Below are positions 22,839 to 36,159 of a stretch of DNA of 64,000 nucleotides, in pieces (the first letter of the stretch is position 1; each line of letters begins with the position of its first letter). The position numbers and the translations under genes were made by a program. The notes beneath the pieces were generated by a model, which saw only the letters and a list, made by a program, of their open reading frames with translations, made no database searches and had not been told where the DNA came from. Origin of the DNA: Bigelowiella natans CCMP2755 (lineage: Eukaryota; Cercozoa; Chlorarachniophyceae); assembly GCA_000320545.1 (NCBI GenBank), contig ADNK01000765.1, positions 1 to 64,000 on the forward strand, read 5' to 3'.

Positions 22839-24621
22839 CTACATCGAAGAAGTTTGTGTCGCGCCGCTGGTAGGTGCGGCAGCAGCTGCATGCTTAGCTT
22901 TTTGTCGCCTAAAAACGGAAAGCATAATCCAGAATCACGATATATCATCGGTTCCCACATATGTCTGAATGAATACCTGCATGCAGCACAACGACAGATC
23001 CCTCTACAAGCAGGACAAGCCCAGCTAAAAAACAAAAAGGGTATGAATAAGAGACGGACTCTTGGACAAGAGTGGATGTGGAACCAAACGGAATGCAATC
23101 TGCGGGACTGCAGATTGAAGCACTACCTTGCCTGCTGTTCCGACGTTGGGGCATTTTCACTGTAGAACTTGTTCAAACAACGGTCACAATACCTAAAGAG
23201 TAGTTGTAGTAGTAGTAGTAGTAGTAGTAGTAGGGATTACTCTCACGGTGCAGAATTAGAGGTTAAGTAAAGCCATTACTTTTTCCTGCATCCCTGACGT
23301 TTACCTGGTACGGATTTAAGATATACAGATCATTTTTATAGAAGGTTTTGACTCGGAAGTACTGATTTGATTGCATCACTGGCCAAGAAAATGTGGAGTT
23401 TGTATCTAATAACTTTACCTTTTCCCCGAAGTGACGGCAAGTTTTTGCACAGGATTAGGGAGGACAGCAGACATCTACTTTTGCACTGATAAGATGATAC
23501 AAAGGAGGTATTGAGTTTCGAAATTATCCCATTTAAGTAAGAAAATAATCCGCTAACCTGGTGACAACTGGAGCCACTTCCATTTCCAGAGACTTGCTTA
23601 GACCCTGAAGCCGTAGCAGATGCGGTATTCGTACTGGAAGGTACATGGCTATTGTTGCTCCTTGCCACGTTATTACCACCTGCTGTTTATCCAGAACATG
23701 TGTTACTTAAGGACAGTGGGGGGGGGGGAATCAATTAGTGGTGATACCTTTTCTTTTCTCCTCTTCCTCATCTTCATCCTCATCGTCCTCATCTTCGTCA
23801 GGATCATACTCGGGTGCTCTGGCTGGCTTCAAAGGAGGGGTATTTGGGAGCATTGCCTCCTTCGATGCAGGTATTTTTAATTTTTTATTCAGGTCTTGGA
23901 CATCCGTCCGCCTTCTCTTGTTAGTCCAAAACCGTGTCACAGAAACAGGAAGCTGAAATTCGGCTCCCAAAGAAAGTAATTGTGAAGAAGTGCTTTCTCT
24001 TTTCTTCCCATTTCTCGTGAATTTACCCAAATTACGCACTTCACCATTTGCAATAATGACAGGGGCTGGGAGGCGAGTGCTCTCAGGCAGAGGGGAGCTA
24101 AGATCAAGATAGGAAATACCAGGAGGGTAGAGGGGCGATGGCATCGAAAATGTCGGCGTGGCAAGAGCAATATCATTCCCCGTTGAGAGGATAGATGAAG
24201 GAAGTAGATTTGGAGTGGATGATGGCTGTAAGGATGTTGACTGAGGGGTGGAGGATGGGTGCAAGGAGCTGCTTTTATTTCGTGCAGAGGAGATTGCTGG
24301 AGATACCATGCTGTCAATGAAGGTAGTAGCAGTGGTCATGTCAATTTTTCCTTTCGCCAGAGAAGAAGTTGAGGAAGAATTCGATGACGATGAAGTGGAA
24401 TTTGAAGATGACGAAGATGACGCCAACGAAACGGTTATTTTAGGCCCTACTGACACACTTGCTTTCTTGTTGGCATCTCTCTGTTCTCTATTGGATCGTC
24501 CTGATTTTAAGGGATCTGATGCTACGGCGCCTTTGCTCTTTAGCATCGATGCTGTTGGACCAGTCGCCGGGGGGGTGTTGTTGAGACCCCTCAGAGTGCC
24601 ATAAACAGTGTTACTACTCAT
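22839..24621 (-). CDS. CDCA7-like protein with zf-4CXXC_R1 zinc finger
   Basis: Exons 23748-24621, 23558-23682, 23419-23485, 23127-23192, 22977-23024, 22839-22908 (stop TAG). The long first exon is disordered and Ser/Pro/Thr-rich with an acidic stretch (DEDEDDEDEDEEEE) and a basic RFWTNKRRR motif. Exons 2-6 carry the cysteine pattern of the zf-4CXXC_R1 domain: SSCHQCKSRC, CKN, YCDRCLNKFYSE, WACPACRGICRCAACR. In animals and plants this domain (CDCA7 class) recognises chromatin or DNA and works with the remodeler HELLS/DDM1 in DNA-methylation maintenance; a similar nuclear role is inferred. Four of five junctions keep phase. The junction of exons 3 and 4 is one base out, so a micro-exon or a base error is likely there. 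It ends soon after the finger (QKAKHAAAAAPTSG). Confidence 0.82.
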
Positions 24622-25590
24622 CTTCTCAACGGGTTGCCTTCTAACTGTTGAATTAGTGGCAACTTTTTTTCCTTCCTCAAGCTATCTTTGACCCTCCCCC
24701 TCGTGTAGCGTCAACCTCTTCCTCACTTACTAGCACTGTCCTCCTGATGAACTTTACCAACCAGGCAACAGGTTGTGAGAGTCCTCCAAACTCAGGAGGA
24801 GATGCAATTTCATTTCTAACCATTTCTAACTACGAAAGTATAAGGGTTGAACTAATTGAAACCGAAATTAATACATTGAATGTGAATGGGGCAAAGAAAA
24901 AGGGGGGCGGGGAGAGCACCTCCACTTCAGCTCTATCCTGATGATGTGTAAAGAAATCTGAAAGCTCGAGCACGCCCAAAACCCCATGGTTTTCTCGTTG
25001 AAATAGTCGACCGAAAAAATATTATGATGAAAGGTACAAGCCCCTTTTTTTTCCATTTTTAGAAGAGTGACGCTTGTAGGGTGAAAGTCGTTATACGAAA
25101 ATGGTCTTGTTCGTGTGAGCTCGAGTCTGTGCAGTTCTTGTCTTTGTCGCCTGTTCCTAGGACTAAGGGGAATTTGCATGCAGCAGTTATGAGTTTCTAT
25201 AATTCTCCGGTTCTGGCTGTAATAATGCGCCGAAATAATTTTATTTCCATACATTATGTATGTCGGAGAAACGAAATATTATATAATTTTAAAACAATTT
25301 TCATCAGATAATATTTACCTGCGACAGCAAATATTATTATTTCTTTTCCCCCCGAGGAAGCGGCCGACACAGCGTCCACTAGGCCACTCTAGTCAGAGTT
25401 TTGACCGTAATATATCGCATACAGTCGATTGTATTGTTGTAAGTTATGATCTTTTTTATTTCCTCATATAATTCTGATAGTTATACTCGATTTGGTCAAA
25501 CGTATTATAAATTGTTGCCTTATTAACGGAAATTTGTGGAGGAGAAGAACTAACACAGGAAAATTAGACCCGACGACTACTGATCCGCCT
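24622..25590. promoter_or_regulatory. Divergent spacer between CDCA7-like gene and Sec15
   Basis: A 969-base spacer between two genes that start facing away from each other, so it probably holds both promoters. It is AT-rich near 25250-25520. No TATA box or other defined element could be assigned, and no further gene is seen. Confidence 0.45.
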
Positions 25591-25738
25591 ATGGCGGATC
25601 TCCCGACCCAGCCCCCCATCACCTGTTCCTCTAGGTGAGTCTTTTCGTCCCTTTTATCAGCAGAACTATTGAAATAATCCTATTTCGGGATCTATAACCA
25701 TATCCCCGCAACCAGAAAGCAATCGAAATATCATGAAA

Positions 25739-25783
<45 letters not shown>

Positions 25784-27028
25784 ACAAATTGTGTCCCGTG
25801 CATTAGGAATGGGAAGGATGAGGGCACCCCGGAAGACCTTTATCGAAAGGTGGTAGAGATGTTGAGTCAAAGAGAGTGGGAATGTAATCTTTATTTTGTT
25901 ACCAGGAGATTACTTCGAAGGGAATCGAATACCTCGGTAAGGGATAGGGAATTTGAGACGGTAGAGACGACGAATCAACCTCTCTATTTTATCCACAAAG
26001 GTACCCTAAAAAGCGTTCTTAAATGGCGGTCAGCAATTACTGCCCTTGGAGAGCATATTCGAAGGTAGTGAAGGACAGAGTTGGAGTGTCGCTTGACACT
26101 CACCCCTTGTGCTATCATGTAGGACAAATTTCGATCTGCAGCAAAGCGCAAAGACGTTTACGATGAAGGTCGATTTTTATGCTTCAGTAGTACCGGTGTT
26201 GTACTGATGTGCTAAGCCTTGATTGACATCATTTCCTAGGCCGAGGCGTTGTTCCAGGCTCGTCAAGTTCGTCAAAATATCGACGATGCGATTGATCTTA
26301 CGGTACGTAGGCTGAAGTTAAATTTGCGGTTTTCTGAACGAGACAGAAGCAATTTGCTATTTAATTTATCCCAGGAGCAAATCATGCGGATTCTGGATAT
26401 GGTTGAAGCAGCACAGTACGAAACCAACAACAAGAGATATTTCTCAGCCTTCAAGATTCTGATAAATCTGCAAAAGGTGGTGCGCTTGCATCTTAATTAT
26501 TTCTTTTAGTGTCTCTTTAATTTTGCTCACAGTGTACGTATACGTTATCGACCACAGGATTATAACAAAGGGCCTTTCAAAGATATCGCCATAGTTACAC
26601 AGTCAGGCCGTCGATAGCTTTAATCGCCACCCCTCTCTCGCTCGCTCTCTCTCTCTTTCTCTCTCTCTCTCTCCCCAACAATATTAATAACAATGTCGTC
26701 CTCCTATGTACCGACCCTTGATCATATTTTCTTGACCCTTTCGTTCCCTTATGTACGTAGCCTCTTAAATAGTATTGAGTCCATCCTCAAGTCCACACTC
26801 AAAGCCATGGAGAACGACCTTTATAAATGGTACTACGAGTTTATTACAACGAATGTTCATGTTAGTTACCCCTCCACGTTTGCTATATTTCAAATTCTAT
26901 TGTCGTTGTAATTGTTGTCGTGAACTATCAGGTATGATAGAACTAGGAACAGCTGCCAAGTGCTTGGTATTTGAGGAGTTTCTATGCAGTTTGTTGTCGT
27001 CGTCATTGATGTCTTCCGGATTTACTTG

Positions 27029-27066
<38 letters not shown>

Positions 27067-27082
27067 TCTATCTCTATGCAGG

Positions 27083-27117
<35 letters not shown>

Positions 27118-27639
27118 TGAGCGAATGGGATAGAGAGCGAAAGAGGGTGGGATGAAGCGGGGCTGAAGCACGGCTGTTATTAACACAACAACTACGACAA
27201 CAACTATGACAACGGCATCGACGCGCATAAACACTCACAGGTGCAATGATACTTGTGGAGATGGACCGCAAGTTACAGCTGGACAACGAGAGGAAAACGT
27301 CGTCTTGCACGCATAACACTATGAGGAGGAGGGAGGGGGGGTTACAGTGATGATAATAATGAAGATACTGCGATAAACTTGATGCGAATGTCTACCCACC
27401 GTCCTACTAATCGTATAATCTCCCTTTTCCTTCTCAGCACTACCATCATCATGGTCGACATCACTATCACCATCGTTACTCAGGTCGCGACAACAGGCCT
27501 ATTTGAGCAGCATCGCGCCTGCGTTCTCCCGGTCCCTGTTCGCGCATGCCCCGTTGCTCACCAGGACGGAGCAAAGACCCATCCCCACAGGTAGTTGTAG
27601 CAAAGAAGTAGAAGAATAGTAAAATCAGCATCTGAAATA

Positions 27640-27675
<36 letters not shown>

Positions 27676-29001
27676 GTGATGATGATGGATGATGATAGTG
27701 GTGATAAGAATAAGAACAACGACAGCAGCAACTAGCGCAAGTAGTAATGTGGAATCTGGCCATTCAATTCCGAAATCCAACCGACAGCACCGATAGATAC
27801 TCTTCTTTTTTGTCCCACAAATCGGGCATGCAGGACAAAACTCATTTGTGTGTTCAGTATCGATGACTTTCCATTCCAAAAAATACTGTAACAAGTGCAT
27901 AGCAGCATGTGATACAAAACATAGGCGAAGAAGAGGCGCCAGTCTTTCCGATTTTTTGCATCTTTTATAGCATTTCCTTTGCTTTCGCCTTCCTTGAATT
28001 GCTTTGAATTCGGTAGGTGTTGAAGACATTCTGGGGGAGTTTGGACTGATGGAGGTAGACCAATCATAATAAATAATGATGATGGTGACGATGATGATGA
28101 TGTATGATGATAATGCGAAATTAGAAGCAAATCAGGGCGGTAAGTCTGTCTGTCGCCATTATGCATCAGCAAGAGAATCGTCGTCTTCGTCGCATCATCC
28201 CTTTCTCCTGTTCTGGTCTCTTCTTTTTCCCACAGGGAGTCGGTATCGAGTATAGCCATCTGTACGATTCACTACGAGTGATGGACCTGCTGGGAGAGCA
28301 AGAGAGATTCAAGGTGATGATCTGTAGCGGGCATATGTCCTCATCACAGTAGTCGTTGTCGTCATCGCTGCCATCATCAAGTTAAACCTTCCTCCTCTCC
28401 TGCAGAGTCAATACCAAAATACGCGCAAGGAACAACTCTCTGATGCCGTCAAGGTTTGGGAGACCTGGAAACGGGGGGGTGTTCGTAGAAGCGGGAGGGA
28501 GGAGGAGCAAGGGACGTGGATATAGGGAAATGTTAACCTTCACATGATAACACCTACACCAGTGGTTTATAGAACAGGGAAGATGCTAGAAGTAAAAGCA
28601 ATAGTCATCACCCAATTTCTCTTGGCGTTACGTTCACTACCGGCTGCTACCGCTCCTTTTTTTTTCTCTGTTGTCAAATAGATGATGCAGGTCTCTGGAG
28701 ATTGTCAAGCCGCACTTGAGGTGGGTGGTCCCTCCATCCATGTTTTCAAGCACGTCCTGTCCTGCAGCCCAGTTCATCCTGCTATCGTGTCGTAGATGTC
28801 ACTGCTGCCCACTCATTTTGCTCTCTTTATTTCGTCTTTAGCCTCGTCGTTCGTTCCCGTCGTTGTTTGTGCTGATGCAAGTTGAACAATACTTGGGTAG
28901 GTTTACCCCTACTACTTTGCGACTCTCACTGGGCTGCTACTCGTCGAGGTGGTGGCCATAGATAATAGACTGCATTATCGTCGTCATCGTCGTCGTTGTC
29001 G

Positions 29002-29033
<32 letters not shown>

Positions 29034-29612
29034 GGTGATACGGGGGCTGATACGTGTGAATTTTGGCTGCGCGAGTTGCAGAGGTGGCATTCACTTGTGT
29101 GCGAGCGTATGTGCGTATAGTGACGGTTGTGCCGCTGCCACAACCCACCGTTTATGCTGTTTTAGGTGTCCATTATAGACTGGAGCTCGAAGGAAGAACT
29201 CGTCCCCAACGTGTGGGACTCGCCACTGCAGGTACTTACTCGCTTACCTGCTGTTGGCAGACCATGATATTGGATGATGATGATGACGATGATGATGGAT
29301 GATGATGGACTGTGGCGAAGAACTCATTCAGGGTACTGTAGATAGATCGCGCCCCAAAGCAGCAAATCACCTTTCATCGCAGCATTGCTGTCATAATGTC
29401 GAGTGTGCGTACGTGCGTGTGTTTGCGTGTGCGTGCGTTCTTCTCTCAGTATCACACGATTGGTAATGAAGCCTTGAGTAAAGCAGCAGTGAAGATTGCC
29501 GACCAGCTCAAAGAGTAATTATATCAACACGTAAATACGCGCATATAATGAGTATATGGGAAATCCGACGCTGGAATGAATGACCCAATGACCTCAATCT
29601 CACAGCGTCACA

Positions 29613-29672
<60 letters not shown>

Positions 29673-31011
29673 CGCCCCGTCGTCATTCTGTTCTTTCTGA
29701 GGTTGCATGGTCGTGAACGTGCATATAATAATGTTTTCATGCACGTACTCAATTTGTAAATAAAGGTTACTACCGGGACCCTCGTTGGCCAGTCATCGAC
29801 GACGACAAAGGGTTGCAAAAAGAGCCGTGACGTCGTCTTCACCATCACGACATCCTCGTCGTCACTACCATTCAAGCTTCGGCTCGTCTAATTCCTCCCC
29901 TCCTCCTCCTGCTGCTTCTTCTGCTGCTACTACTACCACTACCACTGCCAAGCAGCAGAACAAGAGCTTTTTGCTCCTGCACCATCCATTCAAGTCCAAG
30001 TCTAGGATCCCCTCTTCTCCACACGGTAATAGTAGACACGGACAGCCTCTATTCAAAGAAGAATCAAAATCTTGCCAGTTAATCGCCTCTTCATTCCCTG
30101 GAAAGCCCCTTCCAATTTTGCCAACTTTCTCTGATAAATATCAGCGAGCTATTTTTACGAAATCTGGGTCATTCAGATTGAGTAGCTTAAGATGATATGT
30201 GTGCAATTTTCGCAAGCATGTGCACGTACGATCGTTGATTATCCCGTCGATGATAATTTCTGGTGCTGTTGTTCTTGCACACTGCTGTCGTCATATTCAT
30301 CATCATCATCACCATCGATGTATTCCTCCTGCCACGCAGCCGCTGGGTCCTCCCCCTCCTATACTACTTCTTCTTCCTCAAAATCCTTGAGGAAGAGGAG
30401 GGAAGGTGGCCGAGGAGGGAGCAATGACGACGGAAAGTCTCCCCCATCGTCGTCTTCGATATGCCCTTCTCCCCTGGACGGTGGTGAAGGTTGGTCGGGA
30501 TCAAGTAGCGGACGAGGCCTTGGGGGGAGAGGCAGCAGCGCTAGCCTACCAGCAGCACTACTATCACCACGTCCACCGATAAAACCAGTCCAGCTTTCGG
30601 AGGGAGGAGGAGGAGGAAAAGGAGAAGTAGGAACAAACATCATCATCATCATCACCATCGTCGTCGTCGTCGTTATCGATCTTCCCTCTAGACATTTCGT
30701 TTCTCATACACGACATCTATCTCAGGTGGTGCCTACACCTAATGCTGCCGGAACGAGCGCAGTAGAAGCAGCAGCACCAACAATTGAAGGGGGAAGGATG
30801 GTAATCGCAAATTATGAATCGACGATCGCATAGAAGCACCACACGCACACACACACACACACAGTTCATCATCATCATTATCATTCACAACAACAATAAC
30901 AACAACAAAACCCAGCGAGCAAGCTCTTCGTGGCACTACTACAATTTTAAACAAATGGTGCTTTTCCTGATATACTCCGCTCCATCATTTATCCCCTCTC
31001 TATCAACAAGC

Positions 31012-31047
<36 letters not shown>

Positions 31048-31893
31048 GGTCTGTCTGCTTCTTTCTTTCACCACCTCTCCTGTGCTTCCCTAACTAAAGC
31101 CATTCTCCATCCACACGCCAGGCTGGAGAGTATTCTTCGTTTAATTCGTCAATAGATCACAAGTTCGGTGATAAAGCGGAGGAGGAGGATGATACGACTG
31201 GGCAAACATCTTCATGTAAGTATGTTAGTGCGTTGGCGTGTTTTGTGCTATTAAGTATATATTGTCAACATCGTAATAGCATAATCATCGTGATTGTCAT
31301 TCACTCACATCCGTTGAATCTCACGGGCAACTTGAATAATCCCCCTCCCACTACTCCCAATCTCTTGTAGTCTCGGCGTACAACAAGACACTCCAGCAGC
31401 AGCATCTTAGCAACAGCTCAAATCCGAAAGACGTACGTTCGCCCCTCCTCACAGCGCGCACCACCGACATAATCACGGCACACCTAACATTCTGTTAGGG
31501 GGGGGGGGAGAATCGCATATGCTGCGAGGGTGACCACAGTGACGAAGATACTGACAACTCCCTCCCCTCCCCAACCCTGTTCGCATGAGAGATAAATCAT
31601 TTAGAGCTGGATGTTTCTCGATGCTGCTGCTACTGCTGTCGGATATACTCATACGTTCTTTTTTGCTCGTATAATGCAGCCACAACGTTTGCTACATCTG
31701 GATTACACTCCTAGAGGGGGGGGGGAAGGGCCCCATGATGATAACGACGACGATAACAACAGCAGAAGTTGTTTAAACATTGCATACAGCATATAATGTC
31801 ATCATGATCGCATGCTTTGCTTCCTTGAACAAATTCGAGGTGATGCCACTCTATTGGAGCAGCAAGGCCTTTTTTCCTCTCCTTTCTTCTTCT

Positions 31894-31939
<46 letters not shown>

Positions 31940-31944
31940 CTCTC

Positions 31945-31981
<37 letters not shown>

Positions 31982-33086
31982 CTTACCAAATCCACCGCCG
32001 TTCTTCTTCTTGCTCCCCATCCCCCTCCACTACAGACACACACGACGAGGTTAGAGAACAGAAGGAGAGGAAAAGGTAGTTGTTGTTGTTATTGAAGGAT
32101 TTATCTTATTCTTGCCGCCCTCCACACTCATTGAAAGTCGTATACTCTCCTCTCCCCCTCCTCATTCCCCTCTTTCTCAAGCTCTCCCCCCCCCTCCCTA
32201 CCAAGATGGTAACGTTTCTCTGCATTTGTTGTTGCTGCCGCTACCGCTACTGTTGTAGATCCCTGGATTTTTTCCTCAAGTTTCGGTCGTTGTTGGAAGT
32301 TTTTTGCTTCACTCTGCACTCAGCCGGTTGGTTTTGGTCGCGCGAAGCATTGGCAGCGCAGTAGGCAGAAGCTCTTGCGTGGGTGCCGGGGACGACATGA
32401 TTACAGCGACATTACATGCGACTTTTTCAGTACTCTTCCCAACATGCACGCGCCCACTGTGTCGGTCGAGCAGTGGTGGAGAAGGAGATCGGGCAGCATA
32501 TGCCCCCTCTTCTTCTTCTTCCCGCCACCTTTGCTGCATTATCCGACAACGTCGATGGCCAACGGCCCCACAATACGACTCGCCGTTTGTTACTTACCCT
32601 GGTGTGTGGCTGCTTCAACTTTGTTGTGTTCGGAAAGGCTTCGATGCAGTAGCTATGATGGAGACATTGCTCGGTCAGTAGTTCTTTGTGGAGTTGAAGG
32701 ATGCAGCGGGAACGGGGAGGGGAGAGAATGGAGGAGAGAAATGATCCGGAGGGGGGTGACTTTTGTGCTACATCATTATCTTCAACATGGATCAATACCA
32801 CCCTCCTTTCCTCTTTTTACGACATGCAGAGAGCTGCAAGGACAGTGCGTTGAAGGCGATCGAGGCGCGATGCGAGAATGTATGGAAAATTGATTATTAT
32901 AAGATAGCGGCGTTGAAAGCAACAACGACGAACACACAGCCGTCAAAAGGCAGCTTATTCGTTCGTGCTGTGCAGTCTAGTTGCCCCAGTGTTGTCGCAT
33001 AAGAACAAAGAAGAGGAGGAGAGAGAAGAAGAAGAAGAAGAAGAAGGGGAAGAAGAAATAAAAGAAAAAGACATGCGTGTTAGAGC

Positions 33087-33118
<32 letters not shown>

Positions 33119-33385
33119 TCTGGATGAAGATAGTCCATTGAAGAATGTTGGAACACACGCACACGTACATGCACAGGAGTTGGACCAGGCTGTCACCCGT
33201 GAGAAGTACGAGCCACTGCGGATCTCCAACGGTATGTTTGTCTATCAGTTGGTGAGTGAGCGGATGAATGATACTGTCCACCCCAACCCTTTGTCTCTTC
33301 CTTTATCATCTTCGCCAAAACGGAGGGTGGGGCAGGATGATGCCCGAAAAGTCGCTTACATCGACTATTGTCTTCGTCAGATATA

Positions 33386-33425
<40 letters not shown>

Positions 33426-33653
33426 CTCCTTTCTCTGTCTCTTCCAATGCCTTTCTCCAAGCAGTTGCTGTTCGCCGCGCATGGAGATTACTTGCGGCGA
33501 TGTTATTGTTGCTGACGATGATAAATTTGATGGCTGAGGACATTGATTGATGATGAGGGTGGTGGTGGTGGTGGTTGTGGGGATAGGTATTCAATATCGT
33601 CATCTGGTTCTTGCTTATGGGCTTGAAGATAAGAGTGACGAAGGTATTACCAG

Positions 33654-33690
<37 letters not shown>

Positions 33691-35374
33691 TATACATATG
33701 TGCTAGTAATAGCTATTCACTCGCTTTTCTTCGTCGTCCTCCTCCTCCTCCCCATTGATCCTAACTTCGATAGGATTATTATCAACGAGGAGCAAGAGAA
33801 GCTCCGACTGGAAGAAGAGCTTTCAGCATCATCCCCAGCACCAGCACCAGAGCAGCAACTACCCGATAATGATGCCGTTCTCCATCTTGGTGAGAGAGCA
33901 ATAGCAGCAGCAGATCAGTAGTAGCTGTAGTAGTAGTAGTAGAAGTAGCAGTAGCAGTAGCAGTAGCAGTGAGAGGAGAAGAGTGAATGTGGTCGCAAGG
34001 CCAACAGTTCTTTGGTTCCTAAGGCACAACACTGCTGCTGCTGCCTCTGCTATGGCCTATTCTACAGGTGCCTCGTGTGTGCGCAATCCTGAGTGATTTC
34101 GTATCCCTCTACGCCAATATATGCGTGACCGATCCCCGCCGGCGGTGGAATGAGGGGGGAGGAGGGGGGGTAGACGCCGGGTACAAAATCGGGATGATGG
34201 GTCAGTTCTCACGACTTAACCACTTTCGTATCATACCGTGCCATGCTGCCATGTGCCATTTCGTCGTCGTCATCGACGCAGATGGGGTGTGACAGCTGCT
34301 GCTGGCGTTCACCCACCGTCCGTCGCTTTGCTTGCTTCTCTAGGTCTGATGCGAGGTAGCAGCGCCGGAGGGGGCGACATGTGGAGCGACAACAATAGCA
34401 GTGGTAGCTCCTTCAAGAAGAAGAAGGAGAAGAAGAAGAAGAAGAAGAAGAAAGCGGAGGAGGAGGCTGGGAATGACGACGTCACGTCATTGGTGATTCA
34501 TGCGGCGGATTGCTGCATGACTATGCTCAATCAGAGGTAAATGTGATCGTGCGGGGTGTGGGAGGGCCGGGGGGGGGGGCAGGGAGTGATGTAGGCTCGA
34601 GAAGTTTTGTGTAGAGAGATAGAAAGGGAACGTTATTACAAATGCGATTCCTCTCGATAAATGGAGGAGAAGGCATCAAGTTGCTTCAATTATCCCTTTT
34701 CCCTGCTGCTGTTTCTGCTGCTGCTGCCCGTAGCACCACCACCACCATCACCACCGCCGCAATCATCCAATAACGACTACCACTCTCCTCCTCATCCTCC
34801 TCCTCCTTATCTTTATATCATCACAGACTAAAGGCCATAGTCGTAGGTCCTGAGTCCTCCAACACGGTAAGTGAGTGAGTGACTTGTAGTTGTAGTAGTA
34901 GTAGTAGTAGTAGTAGCTAATCGTTGTTATTGCTGTTCCTTCTTCTTCCCGTCTCTCAAACCCACCACCATCTCCTCCTCCTTGTCGTATTTGTGATGAT
35001 TACCATGTACGCTCGGTCACATTCTCACCGCGCCGCTTTTCAGGAAGCAAACTCTCAAGATCTGGACGCGAAGAACCGGGGGGGGGACCGTCAAGGAATG
35101 GGGGGACACGCTGGTAGTAAATCCGCGTTGTTGTCCGGAGAACAGCCGTATCTTCCAGTCCAAATATCGATGGCCGTGCAGGTGTCGCATCATCGCATTA
35201 TTCTCAACAGCAACAAGAACCAGAAGAAGAAGAAGAAGAAAGAACGAAAAAGGGCGAGGAGAGGGGGGAAAGAAGAAAAGGAGGGTAGCCCGTGTCCCAC
35301 TTTTACTACTACTATTACTACTACTGCCGTCAACAGCTGCACAAGGCATATGACTACGACAATGCACACGCACA

Positions 35375-35427
<53 letters not shown>

Positions 35428-35813
35428 GTACGCACGTTTTCCTATATACTTCCGTAACAAAAACAAACCAAAACATAGGTGGCGCTGAACGCGAGCTACT
35501 TGATCCAAGCCTGCTCTTGGCTAGAAGCATATATCTACGCGGTGACAACGACGAACGATGGCGGCAACCACGCGACGACACCGACGACGACGACGACGAC
35601 GACGACAAAGCCCAATGCTGGCCAGCAGCCCTTCGAGCCCAGCAGCAGCGGCAGCAGCCGCCGCCTCATCGACCCCGTGAACGGTATAGCCGTCTCCGCG
35701 GGAGCAGTGGAAGCCAAATCTGCAATGCCAGCGACAGCAGTAGCACCAGCCCCTCTTGCTTCTGCTGCAGGGACGACGACCAACAACACGATTTCTACTG
35801 CTGCTGCTGCTAA

Positions 35814-35848
<35 letters not shown>

Positions 35849-36127
35849 AGCATGAGACTGCTGTTGCTGCTGCCGCTACTACTAGTGGTGGAGGTGGTGG
35901 TGGTGGTGGTGGTAGTCCATTGAATGCCATGAGTGGCAGCTCCCCGTCGGCTGTCGAGAGGAAGATGACGAGTAACAAGACGGCGGGACAGCAACAACAG
36001 CAACAACAGCGTGCAGTACCGATGATGCAAGGACGGCTCACTGGAGGAAGATGCTTTCAAGCCAGGTGGTCAATCATTGTACTGCAATTAATAATTTCGG
36101 CTGGTCCCGTTGCCATATTTACCTTTG

Positions 36128-36159
<32 letters not shown>

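Larger units (their letters stand above)
29515..32829. other. Long Sec15 intronic region, exon content unresolved
   Basis: By comparison with the family, part of Sec15 should be encoded between 29514 and 32830, but I could not fix exons here. Candidate coding pieces lie at 30726-30799 (acceptor, then VVPTPNAAGTSAVE) and near 31812-31860 (MLCFLEQIRGDATLLEQQ). The rest is Ser/Pro-coding low complexity, trinucleotide repeats and pyrimidine tracts. Confidence 0.5.

Noticed and set aside
27625-28259. Minus-strand frames up to 175 codons
   Set aside because: They lie opposite Sec15 introns and exons and contain poly-His from a GAT repeat; no independent support.
29785-30195. Ser/Pro/Thr-rich plus-strand frame of 136 codons
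   Set aside because: It is low complexity within the unresolved part of Sec15; no match to the expected Sec15 sequence and no clean splice sites.
35017-35508. Minus-strand frame with Leu/Ser and Val/Cys runs
   Set aside because: It is the complement of CA/GA repeats and of coding Sec15 exons.
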